A program made the translations under genes and the position numbers. A stretch of 64,000 nucleotides of DNA from Sphingomonas profundi (GTDB lineage Bacteria; Pseudomonadota; Alphaproteobacteria; Sphingomonadales; Sphingomonadaceae): contig NZ_CP046535.1 in assembly GCF_009739515.1 (NCBI RefSeq), positions 1 to 64,000 on the forward strand, given 5' to 3'. The notes under the pieces were generated by a model. That model made no database searches, was not told where the DNA came from, and worked only from the letters and a program-made list of their open reading frames with translations. The first letter of the stretch is position 1. Every line of letters begins with the position of its first letter. Shown here in pieces: positions 52,530 through 62,861 of the stretch.

Positions 52530-53080
52530 TGGCCGACATTCGCCCCCTCTCGCTGGAGCAGATCGATCCGGCGCTGCGCGCGACGCTGCAACCCACGGTC
52601 GACCGGCTCGGTTATTTCGGCGCTTTCTTCCAATATGGCGGGCATGTGCCGGACGTGCTCACCGGCTTCATGAAGTATAGCGGTACGCTGAAGGCCGCCT
52701 TGCCGGACGACCTCAACGAGACGATCGCGCTCACCGTCTGTGCGCAGCTGGATTTCGCCTATGAGCGTATCCAGCATGAGCGGCTGTCGCTGAAGCTCGG
52801 CTTCGCGAAGGACTGGGTGGCGCTGCTCGTCGGCCGACCGTCCCATGCCGCGCTCACCTCCGCGCAGCGGGCCGCGCGCGACCTGGCGCTGGCGATCGCC
52901 GGCAGCCGACCCGAACAGGCGCGCGATGCGCTCGGCCGGCTGGCGGCGGAGCAGGGCGAGGCGCAGGCGATGGCCGCGCTGTTCCAGGCGAGCCGCTTCG
53001 CCTCGATATGCATGGTCGGCAAGGTGCTGGACATGCAGCTGCCGGTGCCGTCGATCTTCGCGGACGATACGGGCGCCTGA
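52529..53080 (+). CDS. Carboxymuconolactone decarboxylase/AhpD-like family protein
   Basis: A 183-residue all-helical protein: LTGFMKYSGTLKAALPDDLNETIALTVCAQLDFAYERIQHERLSLKLGF matches the CMD/AhpD fold. The family's redox CxxC is reduced to a single Cys in TVCAQLDFAYERIQH, so a peroxidase activity of the AhpD type is unlikely, and a decarboxylase, lyase or binding role is more plausible. It is the last gene of the FAH-OCD-cupin operon. Confidence 0.78.
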   Translation: MADIRPLSLEQIDPALRATLQPTVDRLGYFGAFFQYGGHVPDVLTGFMKYSGTLKAALPDDLNETIALTVCAQLDFAYERIQHERLSLKLGFAKDWVALLVGRPSHAALTSAQRAARDLALAIAGSRPEQARDALGRLAAEQGEAQAMAALFQASRFASICMVGKVLDMQLPVPSIFADDTGA

Positions 53081-53291
53081 ACGCGGGCGTTCGGGGTTCG
53101 ACACGGAACAGCACGATCGTTTCGTCCTCGGTCGCGCTGGCCATGCGAAAAGCGGATGGATCGTCGGTCGTTCCATGCGCCAGCTGAGAGCGTTCGTATC
53201 TCGCGGGCGAGAACGCTGCCGCCCTTCGGGGCTTCAGCCGGCTTCGTCAGCCCGTCTTAGCGTGTCGGGCCAATGATGATAGCTGTTGACC

Positions 53292-54167
53292 ATGCAGCTA
53301 CGCCTTCTCGAATATCTGGTGGCTCTCGCGCGCGAGCGGCATTTCGCGCGCGCGGCGGAGGCGTGCCACGTATCGCAGCCGACCCTGTCGGCTGGCCTCG
53401 TGGCGCTGGAGGAGGAGCTGGGCAAGCGGCTGGTCGATCGGGAGCGGCGCTTCATCGGGCTGACGGCGGCGGGCGAGGCCGTGCTGCCGTGGGCGCAACA
53501 GGTGATCGCCGCCTGTCGCGGGCTGAGCGCCGCCGCCAGTGAGACGAAGGGCGCGCTGCGCGGCGAGCTGCGGCTCGGGTCGATCCCCGCCGCGCTGCCG
53601 GTCGCCGGCGAGTTCGCGCGGGCGCTTGCGCGGCTGCATCCGGCGGTGAAGCTGTCGATCCGCTCCTGCACCTCGCGGGAGATCGCGCATGGCCTCGCCG
53701 CGTTCGAGCTGGATGCGGGCGTCACCTATACCGCGCACGAGCCGCCGCCCCATGTCATCGCCGTGCCGCTGTACGAGGAGCGGATGCACTTCGTGACGCG
53801 CGACGACGGGCGCGTGCCAGCCAGCATCGGCTGGGCGGAGGCCATGGCGCAGCGGCTGTGCCTGCTCCACCAGGGCATGCAGAACCGGCGCATCCTGGAT
53901 GCGTGGCTGGCGGAACGCGGGCTCTCGGCGCATCCCTGCGCCACCGCCGACAGCTATGTCGCCCTGCTGGCGCTGGTCGGCGCGGGCTATTGCGCCACGA
54001 TCATGCCGGACAGCTATGTGCCGCTGCTGTCGCCATGGGCCCGCGCGATCCCGTTCGACGAGCCGATGCCGCCAAGCCCGATCGGGCTGGTCGTGTCGGA
54101 ACGGGCGCCACTCGGCCCGCTCGCGTCGGCCGCGCTGGTGACGGCCGAGAGGATGCGGACAGGCTGA
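53292..54167 (+). CDS. LysR family regulator of formate dehydrogenase (FdsR/OxyR-like)
   Basis: A 291-residue regulator with the winged helix MQLRLLEYLVALARERHFARAAEACHVSQPTLSAGLVALEEELGKRLVDR and an OxyR-like effector domain. ATG 53292 is used instead of the TTG at 53286. It lies directly before fdsGBAD on the same strand, the arrangement of fdsR in bacteria with NAD-dependent molybdenum formate dehydrogenase. The 211-base gap before it (53081-53291) shows no gene. Confidence 0.8.
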   Translation: MQLRLLEYLVALARERHFARAAEACHVSQPTLSAGLVALEEELGKRLVDRERRFIGLTAAGEAVLPWAQQVIAACRGLSAAASETKGALRGELRLGSIPAALPVAGEFARALARLHPAVKLSIRSCTSREIAHGLAAFELDAGVTYTAHEPPPHVIAVPLYEERMHFVTRDDGRVPASIGWAEAMAQRLCLLHQGMQNRRILDAWLAERGLSAHPCATADSYVALLALVGAGYCATIMPDSYVPLLSPWARAIPFDEPMPPSPIGLVVSERAPLGPLASAALVTAERMRTG

Positions 54168-54201
54168 TAGACGGAGCCTATCACTTATCGTCTCAATCGA
54201 T
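54167..54201. promoter_or_regulatory. Tandem ATAG-N7-CTAT / ATCG-N7-CGAT sites before fdsG
   Basis: ATAG-N7-CTAT (54167-54181) and ATCG-N7-CGAT (54187-54201) are two 15-bp dyads 20 bases apart, overlapping the stop of the LysR gene. The first equals the ATAG/CTAT half-site layout of OxyR. A LysR tetramer could bind them to control fdsGBAD. Confidence 0.5.
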
Positions 54202-54258
54202 TTGACCGCGACGACCGCCGCGCCCGATATTCCGACAGATGAACGGCACTGCGAGGAC

Positions 54259-54729
54259 ATGATCGGACAGGAGCCCATCGGGGAGGTGGTGACGCGGCAG
54301 GCGGCCCGGCTCGACGGGCGGCGCGGCGCGTTGCTGCCGCTGCTGCACGCGATCCAGCGCGAGATCGGCCATGTGCCGGACGAGGCGGTGCCGCACGTCG
54401 CGAGCGCGTTGAACCTCAGCCGGGCCGAGGTGCACGGCGTCGTCAGCTTCTATCATGATTTCCGGCGTCGGCCGGCCGGCGCCCACGTGGTGAAGCTGTG
54501 CCGAGCCGAGGCGTGCCAGGCGCGCGGCGGGGCCGCGATCGAGCGGGCGGCGGCGCACCGGCTGGGCGTGGCGATGGGCGCGACGCGGGCGGACGGTCAG
54601 GTGACGCTGGAGGCGATCTACTGCCTCGGCCTGTGCGCGACCGGGCCGAACGCGCTGGTGGACGGGCGGCCCGTCTCGCGGATCGATGTCGATGGGGTGG
54701 AGCGCATCGCCGCCGAGGTGGGGGCATGA
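54259..54729 (+). CDS. fdsG: NAD-dependent formate dehydrogenase gamma subunit
   Basis: A 156-residue NuoE-like protein: LLPLLHAIQREIGHVPDEAVPHVASALNLSRAEVHGVVSFYHDFRRRPAG, then VVKLCRAEACQARGG and IYCLGLCATGPNALVDGR carry the thioredoxin-like 2Fe-2S cysteines. It is the electron-transfer subunit of the soluble formate dehydrogenase. I use ATG 54259; a TTG at 54202 would start right at the candidate operator and add 19 unneeded residues. The stop overlaps the fdsB start. Confidence 0.88.
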   Translation: MIGQEPIGEVVTRQAARLDGRRGALLPLLHAIQREIGHVPDEAVPHVASALNLSRAEVHGVVSFYHDFRRRPAGAHVVKLCRAEACQARGGAAIERAAAHRLGVAMGATRADGQVTLEAIYCLGLCATGPNALVDGRPVSRIDVDGVERIAAEVGA

Positions 54730-56285
54730 CGCGCGTCTTCGTTTCGGGCGACATGGCGTCGGTGGCGCTCGGCGCCGATGCGGTCGCGGCCGCCCTGGCG
54801 CGCGCGGGGGCCGAGGTGGTGCGGACCGGCAGCCGGGGGCTGTTCCGCATCGAGCCGCTGGTCGAGGTGCAGACGGCGGAGGGGCGCATCGGCTTCGGGC
54901 CGGTCGCGCCGGAAGACGTCGCGGCGGTGCTCGACGGCAGTCATCCCAACCGGCTCGGCGACGTGGCGGCCCTGCCGTTCTTCGCGAGCCAGCAGCGATT
55001 CACCTTCTCGCGCTGCGGTCTCGTCGATCCGCTCAGCCTTGACGATTATGCCGCGCATGGCGGCTGGGCGGGGCTGGATGCCGCGCGCGCCCTGCCGCCC
55101 CAGCAGGTCGTCGATGTGGTGAAGGCATCGGGCCTGCGCGGGCGCGGCGGCGCCGGCTTCCCGACGGGGATCAAGTGGCAGACGGTGCTGTCGGCGGCGG
55201 CCGACGAGAAGTTCATCGTCTGCAACGCCGACGAGGGCGACAGCGGCACCTTCGCCGATCGGATGCTGATGGAGGGCGACCCCTACTGCCTGATCGAGGG
55301 CATGGCGATCGCGGCGCATGCGGTGGGCGCGACCCATGGCTATGTCTACATCCGCTCCGAATATCCGTTCGCGATCCGGGTGATGGAGGAGGCGATCCGC
55401 CGCGCCGCGCACCGGATCGCCCCGTTCGCGCTGGAGGTGCGGGAGGGGGCGGGCGCCTATGTGTGCGGCGAGGAGACCGCGCTGCTCGATTCGATCGAGG
55501 GCAAGCGCGGGCAGGTGCGGGCCAAGCCGCCGCTGCCGGCGGTGAGCGGTCTGTTCGGCAAACCAACCGTGATCAACAACGTGCTCTCGCTGGCGGCGGT
55601 GCCGTTCATCCTGGCCGAGGGAGCCGGGCGCTACGCGGCGGTCGGCTTCGGGCGGTCGCGCGGCACGATGCCGGTGCAGCTTGCCGGAAACGTGCGCAAC
55701 GGCGGGCTGTACGAGATCGGCTTCGGCGTGACGCTCGGCGAACTGGTCAACGACATCGGCGGCGGCACGGAGAGCGGGCGGCCGGTGCGCGCGGTGCAGG
55801 TGGGCGGGCCGCTCGGCGCCTACTTCCCCCCTTCCATGTTTCACCTGCCGTTCGATTACGAGGCGTTCGCCGCCGCCGGCGGACTGATCGGCCATGCCGG
55901 CATCACCGTGTTCGACGATACGGTCGACATGGCGCGGATGGCGCGTTTCGCGATGGAGTTCTGCGCGGTGGAGAGCTGCGGCAAATGCACGCCGTGCCGC
56001 ATCGGATCGACCCGGGGGGTGGAGACGATCGACCGGATCATGGCGGGAGGCCGCGGTGGCGACCGGCTGGAGGCGATGCCGCAGATCCGCAACGCAAAGG
56101 GCGCGGCGAAGACGGTTGGCGACGAGATCGGGCTGCTGCGTGATCTGTGCGACACGATGAAATATGGCTCGCTGTGCGCGCTGGGCGGGTTCACGCCCTA
56201 TCCGGTGCTGAGCGCGCTCGATCATTTTCCCGAGGATTTCGGGCTGGGTGCGGTATCATCCCGGCCGGCCGAGGCGGCGGAGTAA
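54726..56285 (+). CDS. fdsB: NAD-dependent formate dehydrogenase beta subunit
   Basis: A 519-residue NuoF-like flavoprotein. GLRGRGGAGFPTGIKW and ADEGDSGTFADR bind NADH and FMN, GAYVCGEETALL follows, and ESCGKCTPCRIGSTRG holds the 4Fe-4S cysteines near residue 420. The first 110 residues form a cysteine-poor thioredoxin-like domain. It passes electrons from the alpha subunit to NAD+. The ATG overlaps the fdsG stop by four bases. Confidence 0.92.
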   Translation: MTRVFVSGDMASVALGADAVAAALARAGAEVVRTGSRGLFRIEPLVEVQTAEGRIGFGPVAPEDVAAVLDGSHPNRLGDVAALPFFASQQRFTFSRCGLVDPLSLDDYAAHGGWAGLDAARALPPQQVVDVVKASGLRGRGGAGFPTGIKWQTVLSAAADEKFIVCNADEGDSGTFADRMLMEGDPYCLIEGMAIAAHAVGATHGYVYIRSEYPFAIRVMEEAIRRAAHRIAPFALEVREGAGAYVCGEETALLDSIEGKRGQVRAKPPLPAVSGLFGKPTVINNVLSLAAVPFILAEGAGRYAAVGFGRSRGTMPVQLAGNVRNGGLYEIGFGVTLGELVNDIGGGTESGRPVRAVQVGGPLGAYFPPSMFHLPFDYEAFAAAGGLIGHAGITVFDDTVDMARMARFAMEFCAVESCGKCTPCRIGSTRGVETIDRIMAGGRGGDRLEAMPQIRNAKGAAKTVGDEIGLLRDLCDTMKYGSLCALGGFTPYPVLSALDHFPEDFGLGAVSSRPAEAAE

Positions 56286-56290
56286 GCGGT

Positions 56291-59140
56291 ATGGCATGGA
56301 TCGGCGAGATCGACCTTGGCACCAAGCCAGCGCCCGTATCCGCGATGACGCTGGTGAGCCTAACCATCGACGGGCAGGCGGTCGAGGTGCCGGAAGGTAC
56401 ATCGGTGATGCGCGCCGCCGCCCTGATGGGCACGACGATCCCCAAATTGTGCGCGTCCGACAATCTGGAGGCGTTCGGATCGTGCCGCCTCTGCCTGATC
56501 GAGGTGGAGGGCCGCGCGGGCTACCCCGCCTCGTGCACCACGCCGGTGGTGCCCGGCATGGTGGTGCGCACGCAGACCGAGCGGCTGAAGCAGCTGCGGC
56601 GCGGGGTTATGGAGCTGTATATCTCCGATCATCCGCTCGATTGCCTCACCTGCCCGGCGAACGGCGACTGCGAGTTGCAGGATCAGGCCGGTGCGGTGGG
56701 CCTGCGCGACGTGCGCTACGGCTATGGCGGCGCCGGCCATCTCGCGGCGGACAAGGACCGGACCAACCCCTATTTCGATTTCGATCCGACCAAGTGCATC
56801 GTCTGCTCGCGCTGCGTGCGGGCGTGCGACGAGGTGCAGGGCACCTTCGCGCTGACGGTGCAGGGGCGGGGCTTCGATTCGGTGATCGCGGCGAGCCAGG
56901 ACGAAGGCTTCCTCGCCTCCGAATGCGTATCCTGCGGCGCGTGCGTGCAGGCATGCCCGACATCGGCGCTGATCGAGAAGAAAGTGGTGGAGGTTGGCAC
57001 CCCCGACCGCGCCGTCGTCACCACCTGCGCCTATTGCGGCGTCGGCTGCACCTTCCGCGCCGAGATGCGGGGCGAGGAACTGGTGCGGATGGTGCCGTGG
57101 AAGGACGGCAAGGCCAATCGCGGGCATAGCTGCGTGAAGGGCCGCTTCGCCTGGGGCTATGCCAACCACAGGGAACGCGTGCTCAACCCGATGATCCGCG
57201 CCAGCGTGGACCAGCCGTGGCAGGAGGTGAGCTGGGAGACGGCGATCGGCCATGTCGCGGCCGAGTTCCGCCGGATACAGGCCCGGTACGGCACGCGCAG
57301 CGTCGGCGGGATCACCTCCAGCCGCTGCACCAACGAGGAGACGTTCCTCGTGCAGAAGCTGATCCGGCAGGGCTTCGGCAACAACAATGTCGACACCTGC
57401 GCGCGCGTCTGCCACTCGCCGACCGGCTACGGCCTGAAGACGACGTTCGGAACGTCGGCCGGCACGCAGGATTTCGACAGCGTGCAGTTCGCCGACGTGA
57501 TGCTGGTGATCGGCGCGAACCCGACCGATGGCCATCCGGTATTCGCCAGCCGGATGAAGCGGCGGCTCAGGCAGGGGGCGCGCCTGATCGTGATCGATCC
57601 GCGTCGCATCGATCTGGTGAAGACGCCGCATGTGGTGGCCGACCATCACCTCGCCCTGCGCCCCGGCACCAACGTGGCGGTGCTGACGGCGATGGCGCAT
57701 GTGATCGTGACCGAGGGGCTTACCGATGAGGATTATGTCCGCCAGCGCTGCGACTGGGACGAATATGCCGATTGGGCGGCGTTCGTCTCGCAGCCCGAAC
57801 GCTCGCCCGAGGCGACCGAGGCGCTCACCCGCGTGCCGGCCGGGTCGCTGCGCGCGGCGGCGCGGCTCTACGCCACCGGCGGCAATGCTGCGATCTATTA
57901 TGGTCTCGGCGTGACCGAACATTCGCAGGGCTCGTCCACCGTCATGGCGATCGCCAACCTGGCGATGGCGACGGGCAATGTCGGGCGCGAGGGCGTGGGC
58001 GTGAACCCCCTGCGCGGGCAGAACAACGTGCAGGGCGCCTGCGACATGGGCAGCTTCCCGCACGAGTTTCCCGGCTACCGCCATGTCTCGGACGATGCCA
58101 CGCGCGGCCTGTTCGAGCAGGCGTGGGGCGTATCGCTCGATGCGGAGCCGGGCCTGCGCATCCCCAACATGCTCGATGCCGCCACCGACGGCGCGTTCAA
58201 GGCGCTGTTCGTGCAGGGCGAGGACATCCTCCAGTCCGATCCGAACACCCAGCATGTCGCGGCCGGCCTCGCCGCGATGGAATGCGTGGTGGTGCAGGAC
58301 CTGTTCCTCAACGAGACGGCCAACTACGCCCACGTCTTCCTGCCCGGATCGACCTTTCTGGAGAAGGACGGCACCTTCACCAATGCCGAGCGGCGCATCC
58401 AGCGCGTGCGCAAGGTGATGGAACCGCGCAACGGCCATGCCGACTGGGAGATCGTCCAGCTGGTCGCCAACGCGATGGGGCTGGGGTGGAACTATGCCCA
58501 TCCGTCCGAGATCATGGACGAGGTGGCGCGGCTGACGCCGACCTTTGCCGGCGTGAGCTACGCCGCGCTCGAACGGCAGGGGTCGCTGCAATGGCCGGCG
58601 AACGCGATGACGCCGGACGGCACGCCGACGATGCACGTCGAAGCCTTCGCCAGCGGCAAGGGCCATTTCGTCGTGACCGACTATGTGCCGACCGACGAGA
58701 AGACCGGCCCGCGCTTCCCGCTGCTGCTGACCACCGGCCGTATCCTCAGCCACTATAATGTCGGCGCGCAGACCCGGCGGACCGACAATGTCGCGTGGCA
58801 CCCCGAGGACCGGCTGGAGATCCACCCCCACGATGCCGAGAATCGCGGTCTCAACGATGGCCAGTGGGTCACGCTCCGCAGCCGGGCCGGCGAGACGACG
58901 CTGCGCGCGCTGGTGACGGAGCGGGTGGCGCCGGGCGTCGTCTACACAACGTTCCACCACCCGACGACGCAGGCGAACGTCATCACCACCGATTTCTCCG
59001 ACTGGGCCACCAATTGCCCGGAATATAAGGTGACGGCGGTGCAGGTATCGGCGTCCAACGGGCCGTCCGACTGGCAGCAGAGCTATGAGGCGCAGGCCGC
59101 GATCAGCCGCCGGGTCGAACGGCCGCTTGCGGCGGAGTGA
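56291..59140 (+). CDS. fdsA: NAD-dependent formate dehydrogenase alpha (catalytic) subunit
   Basis: A 949-residue molybdopterin subunit. N-terminal 2Fe-2S (ASDNLEAFGSCRLCLIEVEG), NuoG-like HPLDCLTCPANGDC, two 4Fe-4S motifs (CIVCSRCVRACDEVQG and CVSCGACVQACPTSAL), then CAYCGVGC for the catalytic-domain cluster. The Mo ligand is the Cys of ARVCHSPTGYG, so this is a Cys, not selenocysteine, enzyme. It oxidises formate to CO2. It starts five bases after fdsB. Confidence 0.93.
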   Translation: MAWIGEIDLGTKPAPVSAMTLVSLTIDGQAVEVPEGTSVMRAAALMGTTIPKLCASDNLEAFGSCRLCLIEVEGRAGYPASCTTPVVPGMVVRTQTERLKQLRRGVMELYISDHPLDCLTCPANGDCELQDQAGAVGLRDVRYGYGGAGHLAADKDRTNPYFDFDPTKCIVCSRCVRACDEVQGTFALTVQGRGFDSVIAASQDEGFLASECVSCGACVQACPTSALIEKKVVEVGTPDRAVVTTCAYCGVGCTFRAEMRGEELVRMVPWKDGKANRGHSCVKGRFAWGYANHRERVLNPMIRASVDQPWQEVSWETAIGHVAAEFRRIQARYGTRSVGGITSSRCTNEETFLVQKLIRQGFGNNNVDTCARVCHSPTGYGLKTTFGTSAGTQDFDSVQFADVMLVIGANPTDGHPVFASRMKRRLRQGARLIVIDPRRIDLVKTPHVVADHHLALRPGTNVAVLTAMAHVIVTEGLTDEDYVRQRCDWDEYADWAAFVSQPERSPEATEALTRVPAGSLRAAARLYATGGNAAIYYGLGVTEHSQGSSTVMAIANLAMATGNVGREGVGVNPLRGQNNVQGACDMGSFPHEFPGYRHVSDDATRGLFEQAWGVSLDAEPGLRIPNMLDAATDGAFKALFVQGEDILQSDPNTQHVAAGLAAMECVVVQDLFLNETANYAHVFLPGSTFLEKDGTFTNAERRIQRVRKVMEPRNGHADWEIVQLVANAMGLGWNYAHPSEIMDEVARLTPTFAGVSYAALERQGSLQWPANAMTPDGTPTMHVEAFASGKGHFVVTDYVPTDEKTGPRFPLLLTTGRILSHYNVGAQTRRTDNVAWHPEDRLEIHPHDAENRGLNDGQWVTLRSRAGETTLRALVTERVAPGVVYTTFHHPTTQANVITTDFSDWATNCPEYKVTAVQVSASNGPSDWQQSYEAQAAISRRVERPLAAE

Positions 59141-59150
59141 GGCGGCGGTG

Positions 59151-59441
59151 ATGTCCACCGAGCAGCGGCTGGCCTATATGGCCGACCAGATCGCGCGCAA
59201 TTTCGCGGCGCTGGGGCACGAGCGCGCGATCACCGCGACGGCGGACCATATCGCAAGCTTCTGGGATCCGCGGATGAAGCGGCTCGCCTTTGCCCTGCTC
59301 GACGGAGAGCGGCCTTCGTGGCTGACGACGGCGGCGGCCTCCGCCCTCCATCTGCTGCGTTCGCGCGGCGCGCCGCCACCGCAGACGCCGGCGACCGAGT
59401 TCAACCATGCCGGCGAGATCGGCCATTCCGACGCCGGCTGA
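59151..59441 (+). CDS. fdsD: Formate dehydrogenase delta subunit
   Basis: A 96-residue protein: STEQRLAYMADQIARNFAALGHERAITATADHIASFWDPRMKRLAF is the FdsD pattern, a small subunit needed for stable, active enzyme. It starts ten bases after the fdsA stop. The usual fdsC gene (sulfur-transfer, FdhD-like) that often lies between fdsA and fdsD in other species is absent, so that function must be encoded elsewhere. Confidence 0.87.
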   Translation: MSTEQRLAYMADQIARNFAALGHERAITATADHIASFWDPRMKRLAFALLDGERPSWLTTAAASALHLLRSRGAPPPQTPATEFNHAGEIGHSDAG

Positions 59442-59466
59442 GCCGCGTCCGTACCGGAGGGCTCAG
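59438..59466. terminator. Bidirectional hairpin between fdsD and ybaK
   Basis: CTGAGCC (59438-59444) pairs with GGCTCAG (59460-59466) across 15 bases. The arms include the stop codons of both convergent genes. No T-tract. Confidence 0.45.
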
Positions 59467-59936
59467 GCGCCGAGCGGCGCGATCACGGCGGCGGCGGCGG
59501 CGGCGAGGTCCGCCGGGTCCAGGCGGAGCTGCAGGCCGCGCTGGCCACCGTTCACGTACACGAACGGCTCGCGCGCGGCGGCCGCGTCAAGGAAGGTGCG
59601 CACCGGCTTCTTCTGGCCGATCGGGCTGATGCCGCCCACCTTGTAGCCGGTCAGCCGCTCCGCCTCGGGCGGCGGCATCATCCCGGCGGACTTGCCGCCC
59701 GCCGCCGCCGCCAGCCGCTTCATCGAGAGGGACAGGTCCGCGGCCAGGATCGCGCAGGCGGGCTTGCCGTCGATCCGCACCATCAGCGTCTTCAGCACGC
59801 GCGAGGGGTGTTCGCCCAGCGCCTCTGCGGCGGCGAGGCCGATGCTGTCGGCGCCGGGATCATACTCGTAACGATGCGTCGAAAAGGCGATGCCGGCGGC
59901 GGCGAGGGCGCGCGTCGCCGGCGTCTCGCCCGCCAT
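59463..59936 (-). CDS. ybaK: Cys-tRNA(Pro)/Cys-tRNA(Cys) deacylase YbaK-like
   Basis: A 157-residue YbaK/EbsC domain protein. RVLKTLMVRIDGKPACAILAADLSLSMKRLAAAAGGKSAGMMPPPEAERLTGYKVGGISPIGQKKPVRTF contains the conserved Lys and the GYxVGGISPxG motif. It removes cysteine misloaded onto tRNA(Pro). It is convergent with fdsD and follows phaA by three bases on the same strand. Confidence 0.88.
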   Translation of the reverse strand: MAGETPATRALAAAGIAFSTHRYEYDPGADSIGLAAAEALGEHPSRVLKTLMVRIDGKPACAILAADLSLSMKRLAAAAGGKSAGMMPPPEAERLTGYKVGGISPIGQKKPVRTFLDAAAAREPFVYVNGGQRGLQLRLDPADLAAAAAAVIAPLGA

Positions 59937-59939
59937 CTG

Positions 59940-61115
<1,176 letters not shown>

Positions 61116-61186
61116 GATGATTCTCCCCGGCATGGTGGCGCGCTTGGCCGCCGGCTCCTTAGCAAGGCGCCGCCGCCGCCGCCATA

Positions 61187-62242
61187 TCACGCACGCGTCG
61201 CCGCGCGCAGCCACTGCGCCAGCGGCTCCCACAGCAGCGTGCGCGCCCGCCCGCCGACGATCATGCCGACATGGCCGAGGCCGAGCGAGAGGGGCGTGCC
61301 GATGCCCGGCGCGCTGGCGGCCGGCACGATGCGGTCGCTGGTGGAGATCACGTCCAGCACCGGGCAGGTCAGGCGGGCGGGATCGACCGGCGATCCCGCG
61401 ACGATCCACTCGCCGCGCCCGGTGCGATCGCCGGTGAACAGATCGACCAGCAGCTCGCGCCCGGCCGCCAGGGTCAGGGGCGGGCCGTCATTGGCCCAAT
61501 CCTCCAGCGCCACGAAGCCGGGGATCGCGGCCTCGGCCATGGCGCCGCGCCCCAGCCGCTCGAACTTGCCCACCGTGCGGGCGGGATCGAGCCGCCAGAA
61601 ACTCGTCTGCAGCACCTCCATCGGCATCAGGCCCAGCCGCTCGGCCGCGGGCTCGGCGCTGCGCCACAGGTCGTTCAGGCTGGCGCGCGCCTCGTCCGGG
61701 AAGCCGGCGAAGCGCCAGGGCGCCGCGATCGTCACCAGCGCGGAAACGTCCGCACGCGCGGCGGCGGCGATCGTCATCGTGCCGCCCAGGCAGTAGCCGG
61801 CCAGCGCGGGCCGCCCGCCGAGCGCCGCGATCAGCGGCAGCAGATAGCGTTCGACATGGCCCGCCACCGAGAGATCGCGCTCGTCCGGCACGGGGCTGCC
61901 CCATTCCAGCAGCAGCGGCCGTACGCCCTGGCCGGCGAGCCAGCGGAGCAGCGAATTGTCCTCGGCGAGGTCCAGCACGCCGGGCGGGTTGATCAGCGAA
62001 GGCACGAACACCACAGGCGGCCCGGCGCCGCCGTAGTCGCGCAGCACGGCGCGGCCCACCTGCGCAGCGATCGGCCGCACCGGCGGGCGCGGCGGGCGCT
62101 CGGCCTCCTGATAGCGTCTCAGACCGGCCAGGGCATCGCGCATCCGCTGCGGCGATGCTGCGGTTTCGCTGCGCAGCAGGGCGATAAACAAAGGCAGCGG
62201 GCGGGGCCTGTGTTGCGGTGCGGCATAATCCTGTGCTACCAT
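61187..62242 (-). CDS. PhaC-like alpha/beta hydrolase (polyester synthase type)
   Basis: A 351-residue protein with the size of class III PHA synthase. The lipase-like box is GYCLGGTM with Cys as nucleophile, as in PhaC. Asp in [10 protein letters not shown] and His in LGHVGMIV complete the triad. [28 protein letters not shown] is the typical PhaC start of the hydrolase core. I use ATG 62242 with AGAGG before it, because longer starts would overlap phaR. It is divergent from phaR by 31 bases. A partner PhaE gene is not seen. Confidence 0.75.
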   Translation of the reverse strand: MVAQDYAAPQHRPRPLPLFIALLRSETAASPQRMRDALAGLRRYQEAERPPRPPVRPIAAQVGRAVLRDYGGAGPPVVFVPSLINPPGVLDLAEDNSLLRWLAGQGVRPLLLEWGSPVPDERDLSVAGHVERYLLPLIAALGGRPALAGYCLGGTMTIAAAARADVSALVTIAAPWRFAGFPDEARASLNDLWRSAEPAAERLGLMPMEVLQTSFWRLDPARTVGKFERLGRGAMAEAAIPGFVALEDWANDGPPLTLAAGRELLVDLFTGDRTGRGEWIVAGSPVDPARLTCPVLDVISTSDRIVPAASAPGIGTPLSLGLGHVGMIVGGRARTLLWEPLAQWLRAATRA

Positions 62243-62273
62243 TCCGGCCTCTAAAGGATGGGATGGGGCGGCC

Positions 62274-62837
62274 ATGGCGAAATCTTCTGGCGGATCGGGA
62301 ACGGTCATCATCAAGAAATACGCCAATCGCCGGCTCTACAACACCGAAACATCGAGCTACATCACGCTGGAGCATCTCGCCGCGATGACGCGCGAGGGCC
62401 GCGACTTCAAGGTGATCGACGCCAAGTCGGAAGACGACATCACCCACAACGTCCTCACCCAGATCATCATGGAGGAGGAGACGCGGGGGCAGACGATGCT
62501 GCCGGTAAGCTTCCTGCGCCAGCTGATCTCGCTTTACGGCGACTCCATGCAGTCGATGGTGCCGCAATATCTGGAAGCATCGATGGATGCGTTCCGTCGC
62601 AACCAGATGCAGTTTCGCACCGCTATGGAAGGCGCCTTCACCGGCGGCCCGTTCGCCGAACTCGCCAAGCGCAACATCGAGATGTTCGAGGCGGCGACAA
62701 AGGCGTTCAAGCCCAAGCTGGGCGGCGCCGAGGCGCCCGCTGCCCCCGCCGCGCATCAGCCGGTGGAGGATGAGGTCGCCGCATTGAAGGACCAGCTGGC
62801 CGGCCTGCAGGCGAAGATCGACAAGCTGAGCGGTTGA
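62274..62837 (+). CDS. phaR: Polyhydroxyalkanoate synthesis repressor PhaR
   Basis: A 187-residue protein. VIIKKYANRRLYNTETSSYITLEHLAAMTREGRDFKVIDAKSEDDITHNVLTQIIMEEE is the PhaR N-terminal DNA-binding domain, and the C-terminus is Ala/Pro-rich with a short coiled-coil tail. It represses phasin and its own gene and is released by PHA granules. It lies next to the PhaC-like gene and phaA. Confidence 0.92.
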   Translation: MAKSSGGSGTVIIKKYANRRLYNTETSSYITLEHLAAMTREGRDFKVIDAKSEDDITHNVLTQIIMEEETRGQTMLPVSFLRQLISLYGDSMQSMVPQYLEASMDAFRRNQMQFRTAMEGAFTGGPFAELAKRNIEMFEAATKAFKPKLGGAEAPAAPAAHQPVEDEVAALKDQLAGLQAKIDKLSG

Positions 62838-62861
62838 GGGCCGGGACGGCGGCGGCTCGCC

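Noticed and set aside
53141-53200. A short MRQLRAFV reading at 53175-53198, like the start of a LysR protein, before the LysR gene.
   Set aside because: Only eight residues match and the frame is then lost. This is too little to call a gene remnant.
54202-54258. TTG at 54202 as the start of fdsG.
   Set aside because: It lies directly after the candidate LysR sites, has no ribosome site, and adds residues not seen in FdsG proteins.
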